Positions 11,495-23,924 are shown, numbered from the stretch's first letter. The stretch: DNA of 64,000 bases from Lithobates sylvaticus (GCA_028564925.1 CM053030.1:403371397-403435396); one strand, 5' to 3'. Translations and numbers: made by a program. Notes: generated by a model not told the origin, from the sequence alone.

Positions 11495-11899
11495 CATTTA
11501 GTATGTAGCACTGTGGCCCTGTGAGATGCATTCCATTCTACCGTATGTCCTCACTTGTAGTAGGACAAAGCTTGAATTGTATTATCCTGTGACAGAGCAG
11601 ATTACAGGATTTCTCGCTAGACTTTACGATCACTTTAAGGCAAAAATTTTAACCAAATCCAACACAAAAATAATATATTGCAGCTTACCAGTTCTTGGAT
11701 GTGGTGGCTGCATTGGTTTTCTTTTATCAGGTTTTTTCCTTTTACCTGATGATCCTGCAAATAAGACTCTTGCTGTCCTAAAGTAGCAAGACTGGGTCTG
11801 TGGGGGAAACCATAGTTCATACCCAAGCTGAACTACAAAGTGTCCGCATGTCTTCATCTCTATTAAATTGGGGTTGGGACTTAGTAGTTTACAGAGGAA

Positions 11900-12222
11900 A
11901 GATACTATGGTTTGTGCATACTGTTCAGCCATTGGCTCCTGCTGCTGTTTTTCAGTTCCTGTGATGAGGGAGCGGGGTTGGGGCTGAGCCCTGCTGTTTT
12001 TGTGTCTATGGACACACACATCCCCACTTGGGATGGATCCTGCTTGAGTGCCTCCATAACAAGTGGCTTGCTATGGGGGCACTAGTCGAAGAGGAGAAGC
12101 CAGGAGCACTGGGGGTGGACCCTAAAAAGGAGGATCGGGACTGCTTTGTGCAAAACCATTGTACATAGCAGGTAAGAATGACATGGTTTTATTAAAAAAA
12201 TCATTAGAATCCCTTTTAAACC
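11900..12222 (+). repeat. Dispersed repeat family 3, partial copy
   Basis: Shares CATTGGCT, GGGGCTGAGCCCTG, TGCTTGCTATGGGGGCACT-like and GCAAAACCA...GCAGG blocks, in order, with the pair at 62183-63065. The left boundary is uncertain; the right end runs into CTTTTAAACC. Confidence 0.6.
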
Positions 12223-12560
12223 GCTTGCTGACCGTATACTGCATATATATGACGCAGGATCACACATTTGTACATGATCCTGCACTTTCGGGTCTGGGGC
12301 GTGTCACTGGAGACCCGCTTCCGCTGTGATTGGCTGTCGCTGGGTCCAATCAGCGGGTCTAGCGTACGCGATGTCAACCGGACCCGCCGATCGTTCCAGA
12401 GAGACAGAACAGCAGTCTACCTATGTAAACAAGGCAGATCGCCTTTCTGTGAGAAGGGGAGGTAGCAATCCTGTGTTTCTGCTAAGCAGGAACATTGATT
12501 CTCTGCCTTCCCACAGTACAAACACTCCCCACACAGTTGGCAAGCACTCCCTAGGAACAC
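12222..12560 (+). repeat. Dispersed repeat family 4, short copy
   Basis: Starts TTAAACCGCTTGCTGACCGT, resembling the end of the longer element at 57261-58279 (inverted TTAACCGCTTCCCGACCGCC). The interior includes GACGCAGGATCACACATTTG and its partial mirror ATGATCCTGC. No coding content. Confidence 0.5.
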
Positions 12561-12563
12561 ATT

Positions 12564-12998
12564 TTAAAGCGGAGTTCCACCCAAAAATGTAAATTGCGTT
12601 TTCCGGATTCCCCCCCCCCCCCACCGGTGTCGCATTTAGCACCTTTTTTAGGGGGGAGCAGATACCTGTATTTTCTCCCACTTCCAGGCATAGATCATTG
12701 CAGGCTCCGCGGCGATCTACGCTATGTCTGCCCCCCCCCCCACCCTGTTGTCTTTTGGGAGACACACAGGTCCCAGAAGACAACAGGGACCAGTGAGGAT
12801 GTGCAGCGCGACTCGCGACTTCGCTTCCTGATTTTCCTTACCGAAGATGGCGGCGCCTCCACACGAGAGCCGAGGGACAGATCGGGTGAGGGCATCACTG
12901 GCATCAAGTGTCCATATTTTAAGAGTCAGCAGCTGCAGTATTTGTAGCTGCTGACTTTAAGAGAAAAAAAAAAAAATGTAGGCGACACTCCGCTTTAA
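12564..12998 (+). repeat. Dispersed repeat family 1, copy 2
   Basis: Ends TTAAAGCGGAGTTCC and ACACTCCGCTTTAA. The interior has two C-runs, CAGATACCTGTATTTTC, AAGATGGCGGCGCC, then AGCAGCTGCAGTATTTGTAG and an A-run, collinear with 3026-3432. Confidence 0.8.
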
Positions 12999-12999
12999 C

Positions 13000-14560
13000 C
13001 CTATGATCACCTGGTCATGAAGGGGGATAAACCTTCATATAAAAGTGATGTAAAAAATAAAACCATATGGAAAATAAATGGCTTTTTTTTTTTTTTTTTT
13101 TTTTTATATTTTGTATATTTAGTGGTTTACCTGAAGTTCAGCTTTAAATGCCGTCCTAATATTCGCTGCTCAGGCAGGTTCTCTTTGGTACACAAACTGC
13201 CTAGATTTTTTTCGCATCAGTCTTGCATATGCATACAGAAATGCCTGCCTATATGAATAGTATTACTAGCCAAGCTATTTTTTTACATGGTGGAAAGTCA
13301 TGCTTTGGTTTTTCTATGAATTTTGTTGCAGCCTTAGTGATGGGAATTATTGGGCTGTGCGTCACTATTCCCATACAGTACCGTACTGTGCTGACAGTCC
13401 AAAGTGTTTAGCGTAGAGCCCGTGAGGCAATATTGTTGTTTTTTATTACACTTGGGGAACAGATCTAATCGTATGCCAGTTATGAATGGTCTCATTTGTT
13501 AAGATATACTTTAGCGGTTGCTAGTGGTTTATTCTTGGAAGGTCTCCTGCGTTCCTTTCTTTAAGTGCAATATAAAGTAACATCAAGATTTACAAGGGCA
13601 TGCCTGTGTGTAATGTTATCCTAGTAGACATGCAGCTTCCACGTGAATGGAGTTTTTTTTTTTTTTTTTTTGCCTGGATGCTGGCACAGGGGTCACCATT
13701 CTGTAAATCTAAAGTGTAAATGAATTGGTGTCTGCAAAGTATAATGGCTGGGTCATTACAGGTGCAGAAAGCCATGTTGGCCTCAAATGTAAAAGAACAT
13801 GAGCTAGAACATTGCAATGGACTGAGCAATCATGGCGTAGAAAGCTTAGCAAGCCACAGTAGCCATTGTATAACCTCCATGAACGACATGACTAGTATGT
13901 GCCGGGCCAGGTTTCCATGGCCGTAGGCAAACCCAACCCATGTTCCTTGTGCTCTTATATACAGAATGTTGTTTTTGTTTCTCTTCAGCTTATTGAAGAA
14001 CACATCGAAGAGATTTAAAACTTGACTGTTGGGAGGTCAAGATCTAAAGATCGCTGCTGTGTCCTTCAATGAACGCAGAGAAGGTTTTTTTGGGGAGTAT
14101 TAAAATCACAACCTGTCTTAGCTTTTAGATGTCTGAATTATTAATTATGATCAAGTACGGGCGATGGCTATACGGGGGAGGGGGGGGGGGGAGTGCCTCG
14201 GCCACCTATAGGTGCAGGCTTACTGTGCGTAATATAAGAAGGCCTGTGATGGCCCATACTTTAACTTCCTTTTGAAAAACCTCATTGGAAAATGCACACT
14301 ATTCGACGTTGGGTGGCTTCTAAGGAACAAAACGTGGGCACTTTGCTAAATTAGACCCATTATGCGCACTGCATAGTTCCATGGGTTCCCAGGCAGTGCT
14401 CAAATTCCTTTCTACAAAAGAAAAACATATGATATCAAAGATGAATGAGGTGAATGCATTTGGGTGTATTGCATGCAATCCAAAACCATTTTTTCATTCT
14501 TTTGGCCCTTCTGAGAGGATTTGTCTATTCACCAGAGGAAAACTTTGCATTCTTTTACTC
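13000..14560. other. Intronic stretch with nothing recognised
   Basis: A T-run at 13083-13105, another near 13650-13670 and a G-run near 14180 are visible. No conserved coding segment, inverted-repeat element or RNA gene was recognised. Confidence 0.5.
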
Positions 14561-14567
14561 TAGACCA

Positions 14568-14645
14568 GGGGTGTCGAACTCCATTTCATTGCGGGCCGCA
14601 TCATGGTTGTCCTCCAAAGGGCCAGTTCTATCTGTATGACTAGAG
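14568..14645 (+). mobile_element. hAT-type terminal fragment
   Basis: CAGGGGTGTCGAACTCC followed by a GCGGGCCGCATC block is the typical 5' end of a common vertebrate hAT element. The right end was not found, so only this fragment is called. Confidence 0.6.
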
Positions 14646-14955
14646 AAATTTATGCAGAGCTTTTTTTCCTCACCTAATAAGTTAAAATCTCAACTGCATT
14701 GAACGGTGATTGTGGCCAAATGTGCACTTAGGGGGGAGGATCTTCTCTACTTCAAGACCAGGCCTAATTCTGCCATTTGTTTACAAGTTTAAAATCAGTA
14801 TTTTTTTGCTAGAAAATTACTTGGAACCCCCAAACTATTTTATTATACATTATACATTTTTTTTTTTTTTTTGTTTTTTTTTATAGCAGATACCCTAGGT
14901 AAAAAATGGCAACTGTTGCAAAATGTTGTTGTCATACTGTATTTGTGCATCGGTC

Positions 14956-15796
14956 TTTAACCACTACAATACAGGGCACTTTCGCCCCCTTCCTTCCCAG
15001 ACCAATTTTCAGCTTTCAGCGCTCTCGCACTTTCAATGACAATTGCGCGGTCATGCTACACTGTACCCAAATGAAATTTTTATCATTTTGTTTGCACAAA
15101 TAGAGCTTTAGTTTGATGGTATTTATTCACGACTCCGTTTTTTTATTTTTTGCGATATAAGCCAAAAAATTGCAGAAATTTTGAAAAAAAAAAAAAAATA
15201 TTCTCCTTTTCTTTTTAAAAGAAATCCAATAAAATCAAATGTTGTCATAAATTTAAGCCAAAATGTATTCTGCTACATGTTTTTAGTAAAAAAAATTCCG
15301 TTAAGTGTATAATTGGTTCGCGTGATCACGGATATATGTACGCAAATGATCATGTACAGATGTGTGCAGGTGATCACGGACATATGTGTGCAGATAATCA
15401 TTGGCGCATGTTATTTTACTGGGACATATGTGGGGGACATGTGTTTTTTATTTTATTATGTGTGTGTTTACACTAGACTGGTGATCAGTGAGTAAAAAGC
15501 TGTAAAAAAACAGCTAATACTCACTGATCACCAGCCGGCTGCAGCGATCCGCTCTCCTCTCCTCAGCGACGACTTCTGTGTAAGGAGAGGATAGCCGATT
15601 GCCTAGCAACCGGCTGTTTGCTTACATCACATGACGGCTGTGATTGGACACGGCCGTCATGCCGATCCAAGATGCGCCGTGTCCGGGTGACACAAGCGCA
15701 TCCCCCTACTTCTGAAGGACGTTCAGGAACGTCCTATCAGAAGTAGAAGGCTCCCACCCGGCCGTATATGTGCAGTGGCCGGGTGGGAAGCAATTT
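14956..15796 (+). repeat. Dispersed repeat family 4, long copy
   Basis: TTTAACCACTACAATACAGG starts the element. TTTCAATGACAATTGCGCGG, CAAATAGAGCTTTAGTTTG and ATTGGTTCGCGTGATCACGG are collinear with 57261-58279 and 56218-56600. The right half contains ACGGCCGTCATG / CATGACGGCTGTG and other inverted pairs and ends near GGCCGGGTGGGAAG. A diverged short tandem (GTGATCACGGA) lies at 15320-15400. Non-coding. Confidence 0.7.
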
Positions 15797-16160
15797 ATTT
15801 TGGAAAAAAAATACACGTCAATTAATTATAAAAAACTAAATCGTAAGCCCAATTTTATTTATATAATGTGAAAGATGATGTTATGAGTAAATAGCTACCT
15901 AACAGATCGCGCTTTAAAAAACCGCACACCCGTGGAATGGTGATAAACTACAGTACTTAATCTCCATAGGCTTTAAAAAAAATGAACGGTTATCGATTTG
16001 AGTCCGAGGAGGTCTTCTAGAATTTTTGCTCTCGCTCTAACGATTGCGGAGATACCTCACGTGTGTGTGATTTGAACACTGTTTACATTTGCACGCGTGA
16101 CTTGCATATGCGTTTTTTTTTCTTTGGCACGTGAGGGATGGGACGCTTTAAAAATGTTAG
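15797..16160 (+). repeat. Probable dispersed repeat or fragment
   Basis: Contains ACCGCACACCCGTGGAATGG, AATTTTTGCTCTCGCTCTAA and GATACCTCACGTGTG, a style resembling ranid dispersed repeats. No second copy in this window confirms it. Confidence 0.3.
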
Positions 16161-16164
16161 ATTT

Positions 16165-17340
16165 ATTTATTGTGGTGTGTTTTTCAATAGAAGTTGCAGA
16201 AGAGAATAGACAGCTGCAAAGCGTCAACGCTTACTAAACTGCAGACAGCGTTATTTTTGCCTAGCCGTAGTGCAAAGCAACTCTAGCGCTGCAGTGTGAA
16301 CACCTCCATCCTCTCCCCATTGTAACAATTTGGTGTGGCTCGGGAAGCGCTAAAAACGCAACCCAACCACCTAATGTTCAACGCCTGTGTGATGGAGCCC
16401 GCATACAAGTAGACCCAACCGGTTGACTTTTTTTTTTTTTTATATATACAAATCAAGAAAATTGAAACATGTGCAGAAATTCTCACAGCAGAATTTTTCT
16501 TTTTGCGGATTCCTAAATGGGCATTTTGCTATTTTTATTTTTATTTTTTTAATCTCATTGATTCCAGAGGGCAATTGACTGTTTTATACAAAAACCTGAA
16601 GGTGGGAAGTTCATGCAGTTTATGCTGACTTAGCATTAGGATGTAAAAATGTTATGCTCAGCGTGTACTCCCAACGCCTACTGAGTGTTCCCTGGTACAT
16701 GGCCAGAAAAAATGTAAAGCAATCTACCAGAGCTGTCAAAAAAAAGTGTTTACACTAAATAATATGGATGCAGCCTTGATTTTATTTTTTTTCTGGTACC
16801 CTTCAAGCAAGGGGTTGGACATTCAAGAGTGAGCCAGTGTAGCCCCTACAAAAAAAGGAGCCCATAAAGTCCTGGTTGTAGGAATCCTGAATCTTCCAAA
16901 AATTAATGGGGCTGATGGTGACTTTGCAGCACTTGAAAACCTGGGTTTTAATTCCCGCTATCTGAATAGATCCCCCCCCCCCCCAATTCAAAAGGATACT
17001 ATTAGAAAAAGTGGCTTTCAATCAGAATGCATGGATGTTTTTGAATGAACTATGGGACATTTGATTGTTGGCTCCTCTGAGGTGGGACTTGCTGTATATC
17101 AACCTACAGATAGAACAGCACTGGCATGGTTTCATAGTGCCAATATGTCTGTGAAGGTTCTCCATTCATCCAGGTCGTGGTATAGCCAGTAGTAGTTTCA
17201 CATTCAACTGGGCTTGTTGTGTAACCTATCCAATGTATAAATGTTGGTGTTTTGACACTAATTATAACTGATGAAGTGACTTGGATAAGCCATGCAACAT
17301 CTTCAACATTTGAGAACCAACTGAATGCAAGTCCAGTTGA
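16165..17340. other. Intronic stretch with nothing firm
   Basis: Homopolymer T and C runs (16428-16440, 16971-16984) and ordinary AT-rich sequence. No coding, RNA or element structure is supported. Confidence 0.5.
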
Positions 17341-17343
17341 ATG

Positions 17344-17540
17344 CAACTAAGGCCGGCCATAGAAAGCTAGAATCTTGGCCAGCTCAGCCGGAACCCAGCG
17401 AAGTTTGAACCGTGTATGGACAAGCTGAATGTACCAAGTTGATCGCTCAACTTTGGTACAACCAGCCTGCCAGATCTTGCATGCGATTATCGCTAGCAGC
17501 AGGTATAGCCACTAGCAATAATCACGGTCTTCTCCTGGCG
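17344..17540 (+). repeat. GGCCGGCCAT-type repeat, partial copy
   Basis: Begins CTAAGGCCGGCCATAGAAAG. Shares GAACCGTGTATGGACAAGCT and CAACTTTGGTACAACCAGCC with 25574-25930. The right terminus is missing. Confidence 0.65.
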
Positions 17541-18149
17541 AGGACAGCTTGGATGAACTATACATATATCTGTTTGATTTATATAGATGTTTTAATGCAA
17601 GTTATGATCAAAGCATCAATAAAAAGCCATTTTATATAGTACTTTATCTGTCTATGATGCCCTGGAGAACAGAAAAAGAGGTACAATATTATATCTTTCT
17701 ATAACTTTGTTTTAGAAACTCTGGTAATAACCCCTACTTTACTATACAAGGCCACCTTTACTGGCTAGAATTGTAAAGAATCCTTGGGTCCAGCTATGTG
17801 GAAATTTCCCTGCTCTGATTATGAGCTTGCAAACGTCTTGGGCTTGTTCACCAAGCATGCTATCAGATGTGTGCTATATTTGTATTAATTGGCCGTACAT
17901 TCTCCCAGTAACAGTATGACTTGTGACTGTGTTACTACACGTGGTAGCAACTGGTGCAAAGAGCTGTGTTTCAACCCTATTTTACCAGGATTGACCTGCT
18001 GCTGACCATATGTTCATGGTGACTTGCAAAAGCTGGCTTTGGTTTCTTATGTAGTTAGTGAAGCCATACTTGTGTCTCTTGGAAAAGTAATTGATGAACA
18101 GAGTTTTATGGAATAAGAACCCTATTATGGTTTATAGAATGGTGTCAAA

Positions 18150-18845
18150 GGAGGAGATTTACTAAAACTGGAGCATACAAAATCTGGTGCAGCTGTGCAT
18201 GGTAGCCAATCTGCTTCCAACTTCAGCTTGTTCAATTAAGCTTCGACAATAAAACCTGGAAGCTGATAGGTTACTATGCACAGGTGCACTACATTCTGTG
18301 TGCTGCATTTGTAGTAAATACAGTGGAACCTCGGATTACGAGAATAATCCGTTCCAGGAGTATGCTCGTAATCCAAAGTACTCGCATATCAAAGCGAGTT
18401 TCCCCATTGAAGTCAATGGAAACAAAATAATTTGTTCCGCATTTGACTTCAATGGCATGCAATACCGCATGCAGCCAGAGGTGGAGGGGGGGCACTGGAG
18501 AGCCTCTGGAAAGGCCCGAGGACACCTCGGCTGACTTCTGTGCCCGAGCTGTCCTCGGGCCTTTCCGTGCATTTCTTACCGGCGTCGCTCGGCTTCAGCG
18601 CCCTCCCCCGCCTCAGGCCAAATGCGGTACTGCACACGCTTTGGCCTGAATCGTGCTCGTTTTGCGAGACAACACTCTCAAACCAAGTTACGATTTTTAA
18701 AAATGCAGTGCTTGTATTGCAAAACGCTCGTTAACCACGTTACTCGCAATCCGAGGTTCCACTGTATAGACAAAGACCTTTATGATGCAGTAAGGGCTAT
18801 TTACCAAAACTGGAGAGTGGTTTCTATGCAGAGACGCACCACATA
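18150..18845 (+). repeat. Older repeat split by a later MITE insertion
   Basis: Left part 18150-18318 contains AGATTTACTAAAACTGGAGC and AAAATCTGGTGCAGCTGTGC. After the MITE at 18321-18764 the right part (about 18785-18845) resumes with ATTTACCAAAACTGGAGAG and GGTTTCTATGCAGAG. The two pieces flank the younger insertion, which sets the relative age. Confidence 0.55.
18321..18764 (+). mobile_element. MITE with CAGTGGAACCTCGGATT ends and TA target duplication
   Basis: Left end CAGTGGAACCTCGGATTACG; right end inverted, GCAATCCGAGGTTCCACTG. TA flanks at 18319-18320 and 18765-18766 indicate a Tc1/mariner-type mover. A further inverted pair (GGCCCGAGGACA... and ...TGTCCTCGGGCC) lies around 18515-18560. 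No transposase is encoded. Confidence 0.9.
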
Positions 18846-19255
18846 TATATTTTAAATTGGAGATGGAGAGAGATATATAGATTTTTTTTTTTTTTTTTTT
18901 TTTTTATTTTTTATTCTGATGGCCATCCACATTCAACCCACTTCCTTTGAGCCCAGGTCCCAGCTTGTAATTGGTCAGTAAAGCAGGATAGTGATGGGGT
19001 TATTACTCTGTTTTCTCTACCTATCAGCATGCTTTTACTTTTTGACCATTTTCATCCTTCTGCATCAATCTAAGCTGTATACTAAAATGGGTAGTTATAT
19101 TTACAGGTAGTCCCTGCCTCAGTTGCTGAATAGTCAGGTTGGTTGTAAATCACGATGGCCATTTACATATTGTGCAGCACAAAAATGCAAGAATACGCAT
19201 ACAAAAAAAGATGAAAAAGTAGATGCTCAAACAGAGTATTGTGTGCAAGAGGCCT

Positions 19256-19500
19256 TAAAGGGGTTGTAAACCCTCATGTGTTTTTGCCTGAAAACTGCCT
19301 CCCATGCCTCCTGAGTGTGAAAGCCAGAGTGCTTTTACACTGGGGAGGTGCGCTTGTGGGGCAGGAAAAAAAGTCCTGCAAGCAGCTTCTTTGGGGTGGT
19401 TTGGGAGCGCCCCTGGCCATTGGAATGCATAGAAAAATGCATGGCGTAGTGGTGCAGCCTAATGGGTGTATAAATAGAACTCGGTCCATAGAAAGTCCTT
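19256..19500 (+). repeat. Dispersed repeat fragment related to 48135-48512
   Basis: TTAAAGGGGTTGTAAACCCT starts a fragment. TTTACACTGGGGAGGTG and AAAAAAGTCCTGCAAGCAGC parallel TACACTGGAGCGGGGTG and AAAAAGTCCTGCCAGCAGC at 48230-48290. Confidence 0.5.
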
Positions 19501-19789
19501 TTTTGAGCTAAAACAGCTCTATGTAACCGATCAGTCCACTGTGTCAGAGCAAGCCTCGCAGGGGAAGTGGAATCAAACTCCAGACATGCAGAGAGAGAGA
19601 AAAAGACACAGGCGCCTCTGAGTATGGACTGCAATATTTTAATAAAGTAGGTGCATTAAAAACTCGCTGTGTGTAGGCACATTGGGGTCCGATGAGCCGC
19701 GCTATCAACCGTCCATTCTAAAAAGAAAAAAAGAAATTGCATACACTGGGGCACATATTTTAATATTACACATTGGATTATAGGAAGAA

Positions 19790-20015
19790 AACAATTTGTG
19801 CAGCTGAAGGGGAGGGGCAGGCAATGACAGCTGACAGGCAGGGAGGAGGAGAAGGAGACAGTGAATGGCAGACACTTAAACTGACCAAGGTGTCAGGGCT
19901 CAGCAGCCACGATAAACCGTGGTCAGTTTACAGGGGGAGGGCAAAACCAGGTGGGATCAACCAGGTATTTCAGGTGATACAGGGGGCCAAATTGCACAGC
20001 ACTAGCACTGTTGCC

Positions 20016-20050
<35 letters not shown>
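19790..20050 (-). repeat. Second copy of the 10655-10990 repeat, with a long A-run
   Basis: On the - strand it shows CCTGGTTGATCC, then CTGTAAACTGACCACGG and ATCGTGGCTGCTGAGC. The + strand side ends with an A-run at 20019-20049. Similarity to 10655-10990 is collinear but diverged. Confidence 0.5.
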
Positions 20051-20052
<2 letters not shown>

Positions 20053-22010
20053 GATCCTGTTCCCTTACAGAATGTTATACAGCTAACACTTTAAATAGTT
20101 AGTGTTGCTAAACTACAATAACCATATATCAGGAAAACTTTAAAAAGCTACTAAATGTAAAAGATCTAACTTTCTGTTAATGGTCAAGCTACCAGAACTA
20201 ATAGTTCAACTTTTTTTCTAGTTACCAGAAATAGAATTACATTGGTCAGGGACGATAGTGGTAAGGTCTGATTCTCAGGGTTGCATAGCAATTATGAGGG
20301 ATCCCACTGTTACTGTTGGATTTGGAATTCGTTAATATGCAGAATGAAATCGGTAGAGTGGGAATATCCATTTTCCAGTGAGACTTCAAGTGAGAAAAAA
20401 ATGAGTGATCATGTCTCTTAAATTCCGAATTCTCTTAAACGGAACATAAGAGGCCAACGGGTCACACTGCCCATCAGAGTTCCCTTGTAGAAATCGAATG
20501 ATCCTAAAAAATAAAAATACTGCGCTCCTAAAAATTTACTTGGCAAGTTAATATTTTATTTTTTGTTTTAGCCCTACTGGTCATTTTAAAGTGTTTTTAG
20601 GTGTTTTTAGTGATTTGCCTTTGCTTTGGTAGATTTCAGCTTTGTAGGGCTTCCTTGGATAGGACAGAGCCATGTAACAGCTGGTTATATTTCCCTTTTC
20701 TCCATAGAAAAGATCAGAAAGGGTTGACTTATAGTATTGGACATCATTGGCATCCTCCTAGATGATTGCAGTGGTTTCAAGGATTTTCACCATAAATACC
20801 AGACAATGAAAAGTTTGCACTTGCAATAAATGCATATGACAATAGTATTTTGATTTAAATAGACCGCTGTGAATGTTCCTTCTAGCATTATGACACGAAT
20901 TATGAGCGTTTTTTTTTTTTTTTCCTCCGCAACCTTTTGATGACACGCAGTTGTTGTACGCTTTTGTTTACTGACTCTGTGCCAATTAACAAAGTGAAAT
21001 GCGATTTGTATGGGGGCGAAAGTGCCATCAGCTAAAATGACACTCATGATGCCAGAGCATATTTCCAGAAGTGTCAAAGAACTTTTCTGCAGGAGCCATG
21101 CCAATTATATTGCCATAAACCCATCGGAAATGTTGTATAGAATGATTACAAAAGTCCTTTTTTTTTTTTTTTCCCCCAGTGAGTGACATGGCACCACTTG
21201 CACCCAAAGCCACTACCTCTGGCTAACTTGCATTAAACTGTATACTTAAGCTGGGTGTAGTAATTGATCAGGTGTTCTCTCTGACATCATATACCACCCA
21301 CTATTGTACTTCAGTTTTACGAACATTGCAAAATGCAAACGCCACCTACCCAAAAGACTATCTGTCAACTAATTGTACAGAGCAGATAGAATGCTTAATG
21401 TCAATACCTATCGCAATAAAAAACAGGTTAAAATTCTTGCACACGTTTATGATAACCAGATAAGTTTTAGCTGGAGTTCCAATCAGTAACAGTTGTCACG
21501 CTCCCATAAAACTGATTCTTTGCTTTTCCCAATGGATGAGTGAAAATCTTTAAGATTGGCTCTGTGCTTTTTAAGGCCCTAAGTACGGTAACTTATGTCC
21601 TTTTTTTTTATGTTTGGCTTCATACGTCTTCCTTTTTTTGGATGTATCAGGGCACTGCCTGTGTGCACCATTTGGGGAGATCTTTTCCCTGTCGGTTTGT
21701 CCTGGTGGTGGACATTAGGACAGAATTTGGGTGGAGGTCTTGCAAGGTGGACTTTTCTTAAAGTGACCAGATTTCCGCCTCTTGTATCTTCTTGCTTCCT
21801 TTTTGTGTCTGTGATTTAGGGACTGGAATTTAGGGAAATCTCCCTGATGGGACACAAAAATTTCACTTCCTGTTGTGATTTTGAGTCTGCAAACTAGGGG
21901 AACTTCGATAATGGGACACGCACAAAAAAAAAAAAAAATGCCTACGGTGGTTTTACTATTTCTTACTCTTGGGTTGGATTCACGTTTTTTAGGTTCTGCC
22001 TTTTAGACTG
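20050..22010. other. Intronic stretch with nothing recognised
   Basis: T-runs at about 20908-20922, 21157-21172 and 21600. No coding segment, RNA gene or paired termini were found. Confidence 0.5.
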
Positions 22011-22012
22011 TG

Positions 22013-22374
22013 TTAAAGGAGAAGTGTGGGAATAGTAAAGAAAAAAAAAACCAAGCCTTCATTTTCACTTCTGTGGCTGCAGCAGCGGTGTGATTGCTGC
22101 AGATGTCCCCCATTGTCACTAAGAACGAGAACTGAATAATCACATGACAGCTGATTGCCCAATTCTTGGTCCTCTCTGAGCAGAGAACGGTGACTGGCAG
22201 TCACCACTCTCTGCTCTGCCCCTCCAGCGATCAGTGGAGGCTGGAGAGGGGGTGGGAAAGGCTGGCTCAGGCTCAGTGGTGCGCTGAGAGGCTGAGCCAG
22301 CTGTATGTCAGGCATGTGGGACAATGTTGGGATCCTTAATGGCTGAAAAAGCTTTGGCCATACTTCTCTATTAA
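22013..22374 (+). repeat. Dispersed repeat family 2, copy 2
   Basis: TTAAAGGAGAAGTGTGG start and CCATACTTCTCTATTAA end. Shared interior with 5467-5816 includes the GGCTGCAGCA block, GAGAACTGAATAATCACATG (TGAT pairing) and TCTGCTCTGCCCCTCCAG. No coding content. Confidence 0.75.
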
Positions 22375-22807
22375 GGCAGTCCTATTTTTTTAATGGGGTT
22401 TTCAATACACCACAATGTATTCATAATCAGACCTGATCATTTTTATTTTATTTTTTAATTTATTGTATTGTGGAGCCAATCAAAATGAATAGCCCTGCAA
22501 TGCAGTATGTGTGGCAGTAAGACATACTTTTACTCCTGTTTTTAATGCATGAATAAGCTCTTTCTTTTTTTCTTTTTCTTTTTCTTTTCTTTCTCTCCAG
22601 ACTAAAACACTTTTATGCTTAGCAAGGCATAGAGCAAGAAAAGGAATCTCTCAGGATCCACGTATATGGTAGTTGGTGGTCGTTCTTATCACTTTACTAC
22701 TTTTTAGTAAATCTTCAGCCTGGCAAAAGGTGTCTCACCAAGTACTGTAATTAGGAGGAGATAAGGATAACCACCCCAAAAGTATACACTTATTCCAAAT
22801 GTAAGTG

Positions 22808-23242
22808 TAAGGCTGGCCATACACGGGTCGAATTTCGAAAGATCTTTCTTTTGAAAATCAGAAAATTTGTGCATTTTGTGATTCGATGGTGCCACCATTG
22901 ATTTCGAAATTCGACCAACCAAACCTTCAATTTCACCTCATGTTCCTACGAAAAAAGAATATTTTTGTCTGGGAATCTTCTTTTCTTTCTGGGAATCTTC
23001 TTTTCTTGCACATGCGCATTTCTTTTTCGATTACATTTCTCGCACGATTCTCCCATCATTGGTTCGAAAATCGTTTGTTTTTAAAAAAAATTTCAAACAT
23101 GTCGGATTTTTAAAATTCGATGGTCGCACGAAAATCGGCCATTGCTGCAGCCCACTAATAGTGCGAAATTCGTACGAAATTTATTGGATAAGATTTTCGA
23201 AAGAAAGTTCTTTCGAAATTCGACCCGTGTATGGCCAGCTTA
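22808..23242 (+). repeat. MITE with TAAGGCTGGCCATACACGGG ends
   Basis: Left TAAGGCTGGCCATACACGGG and right CCCGTGTATGGCCAGCTTA are inverted. Pairing continues inward (GTCGAATTTCGAAAGA against TCTTTCGAAATTCGAC). The direct TTCTTTTCTT repeats near 22975-23010 are internal. Confidence 0.9.
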
Positions 23243-23367
23243 AGTGTCAGCTCATATAGTTATATTCTGACTGTTCCTTTTTTAAAGCTATTTCTTTAGC
23301 TTCTGGTGTGTGCACATTTGTAACCATGAGAAGTTCCAGACATTCATATACATAATGTGAACACTAT

Positions 23368-23659
23368 GGGGGTTATTTACGAAAGGCAAATCCACTTTGC
23401 ACTACAAGTGCAAAGTGCACTTGAAATTGCACTGAAAGTGCACTTGGAAGTGCAGTCGCTGTAGATCCGAGGGGGACATGCAAGAAAAATAGCATTTTAG
23501 CTTGCACATGATTGGATAATAAAATCGGCGGCGCTTCCCCCTCATTTCAGATCTACCCCCTCAGATTTACAGCGATTGCACTTCCAAGTGCAATTTCAAG
23601 TGCACTTTTAGTTTGCATTTGTAGTGCAAAGTGGATTTGCCTTTCGTAAATAACCCCCT
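23368..23659 (+). repeat. Long palindromic MITE (GGGGGTTATTTACGAAAGG)
   Basis: Both ends read GGGGGTTATTTACGAAAGG inward, and pairing continues through AAATCCACTTTGCACTAC and AAGTGCACTTGAAATTGCAC. Most of its about 290 bp can fold into one hairpin. Outside it, ATAATGTGAACAC (23350-23362) and GTGTTCACATTAT (about 23677-23689) extend the symmetry. Confidence 0.9.
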
Positions 23660-23924
23660 ATGTGTATGTGTATATGGTGTTCACATTATGGCACTTATTA
23701 TGGAACTTAAAAAAAGGACCCTGGTGTCACATTTTGCCAAGATGTGGTTTTGCAAATCCTGGCGTTTTTCAGAGTCCTTGGTATCCGATCATGAAAACCC
23801 CATTTTGTTTTTTGTTTTATGTTTAAATTACTCTCCTATGATTTAAAATAATCTTTATGAAAGTTGTGTGTTTTTGGTTTTATTAAATTGACTAAACTCT
23901 TCCTTTTTTTTTTTTTCCCCTCAG

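Larger units (their letters stand above)
1..23924 (+). other. SLC4A7: Intronic sequence upstream of first visible SLC4A7 exon
   Basis: No conserved host coding exon was recognised here. The stretch ends in a long pyrimidine tract and TCAG, a good 3' splice site for the exon at 23925. Because that exon starts inside the conserved N-terminal region, the sequence before it is taken as intron, possibly reaching an upstream first exon. It holds the Tc1 copies and short inverted-repeat elements listed separately. The short alternative first exons known for SLC4A7 are too small to exclude by eye. Confidence 0.7.

Noticed and set aside
13989-14018. Possible terminal exon reading LIEEHIEEI then stop after TTTCTCTTCAG
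   Set aside because: Ten codons only, no recognised protein and no conserved neighbour exon. The acceptor-like sequence can occur by chance in an intron.
1-23924. Search for an SLC4A7 first exon (MERF... or MEADG... type)
   Set aside because: No convincing short exon with correct phase was seen. It is probably outside the window, though a very short exon could be missed by eye.
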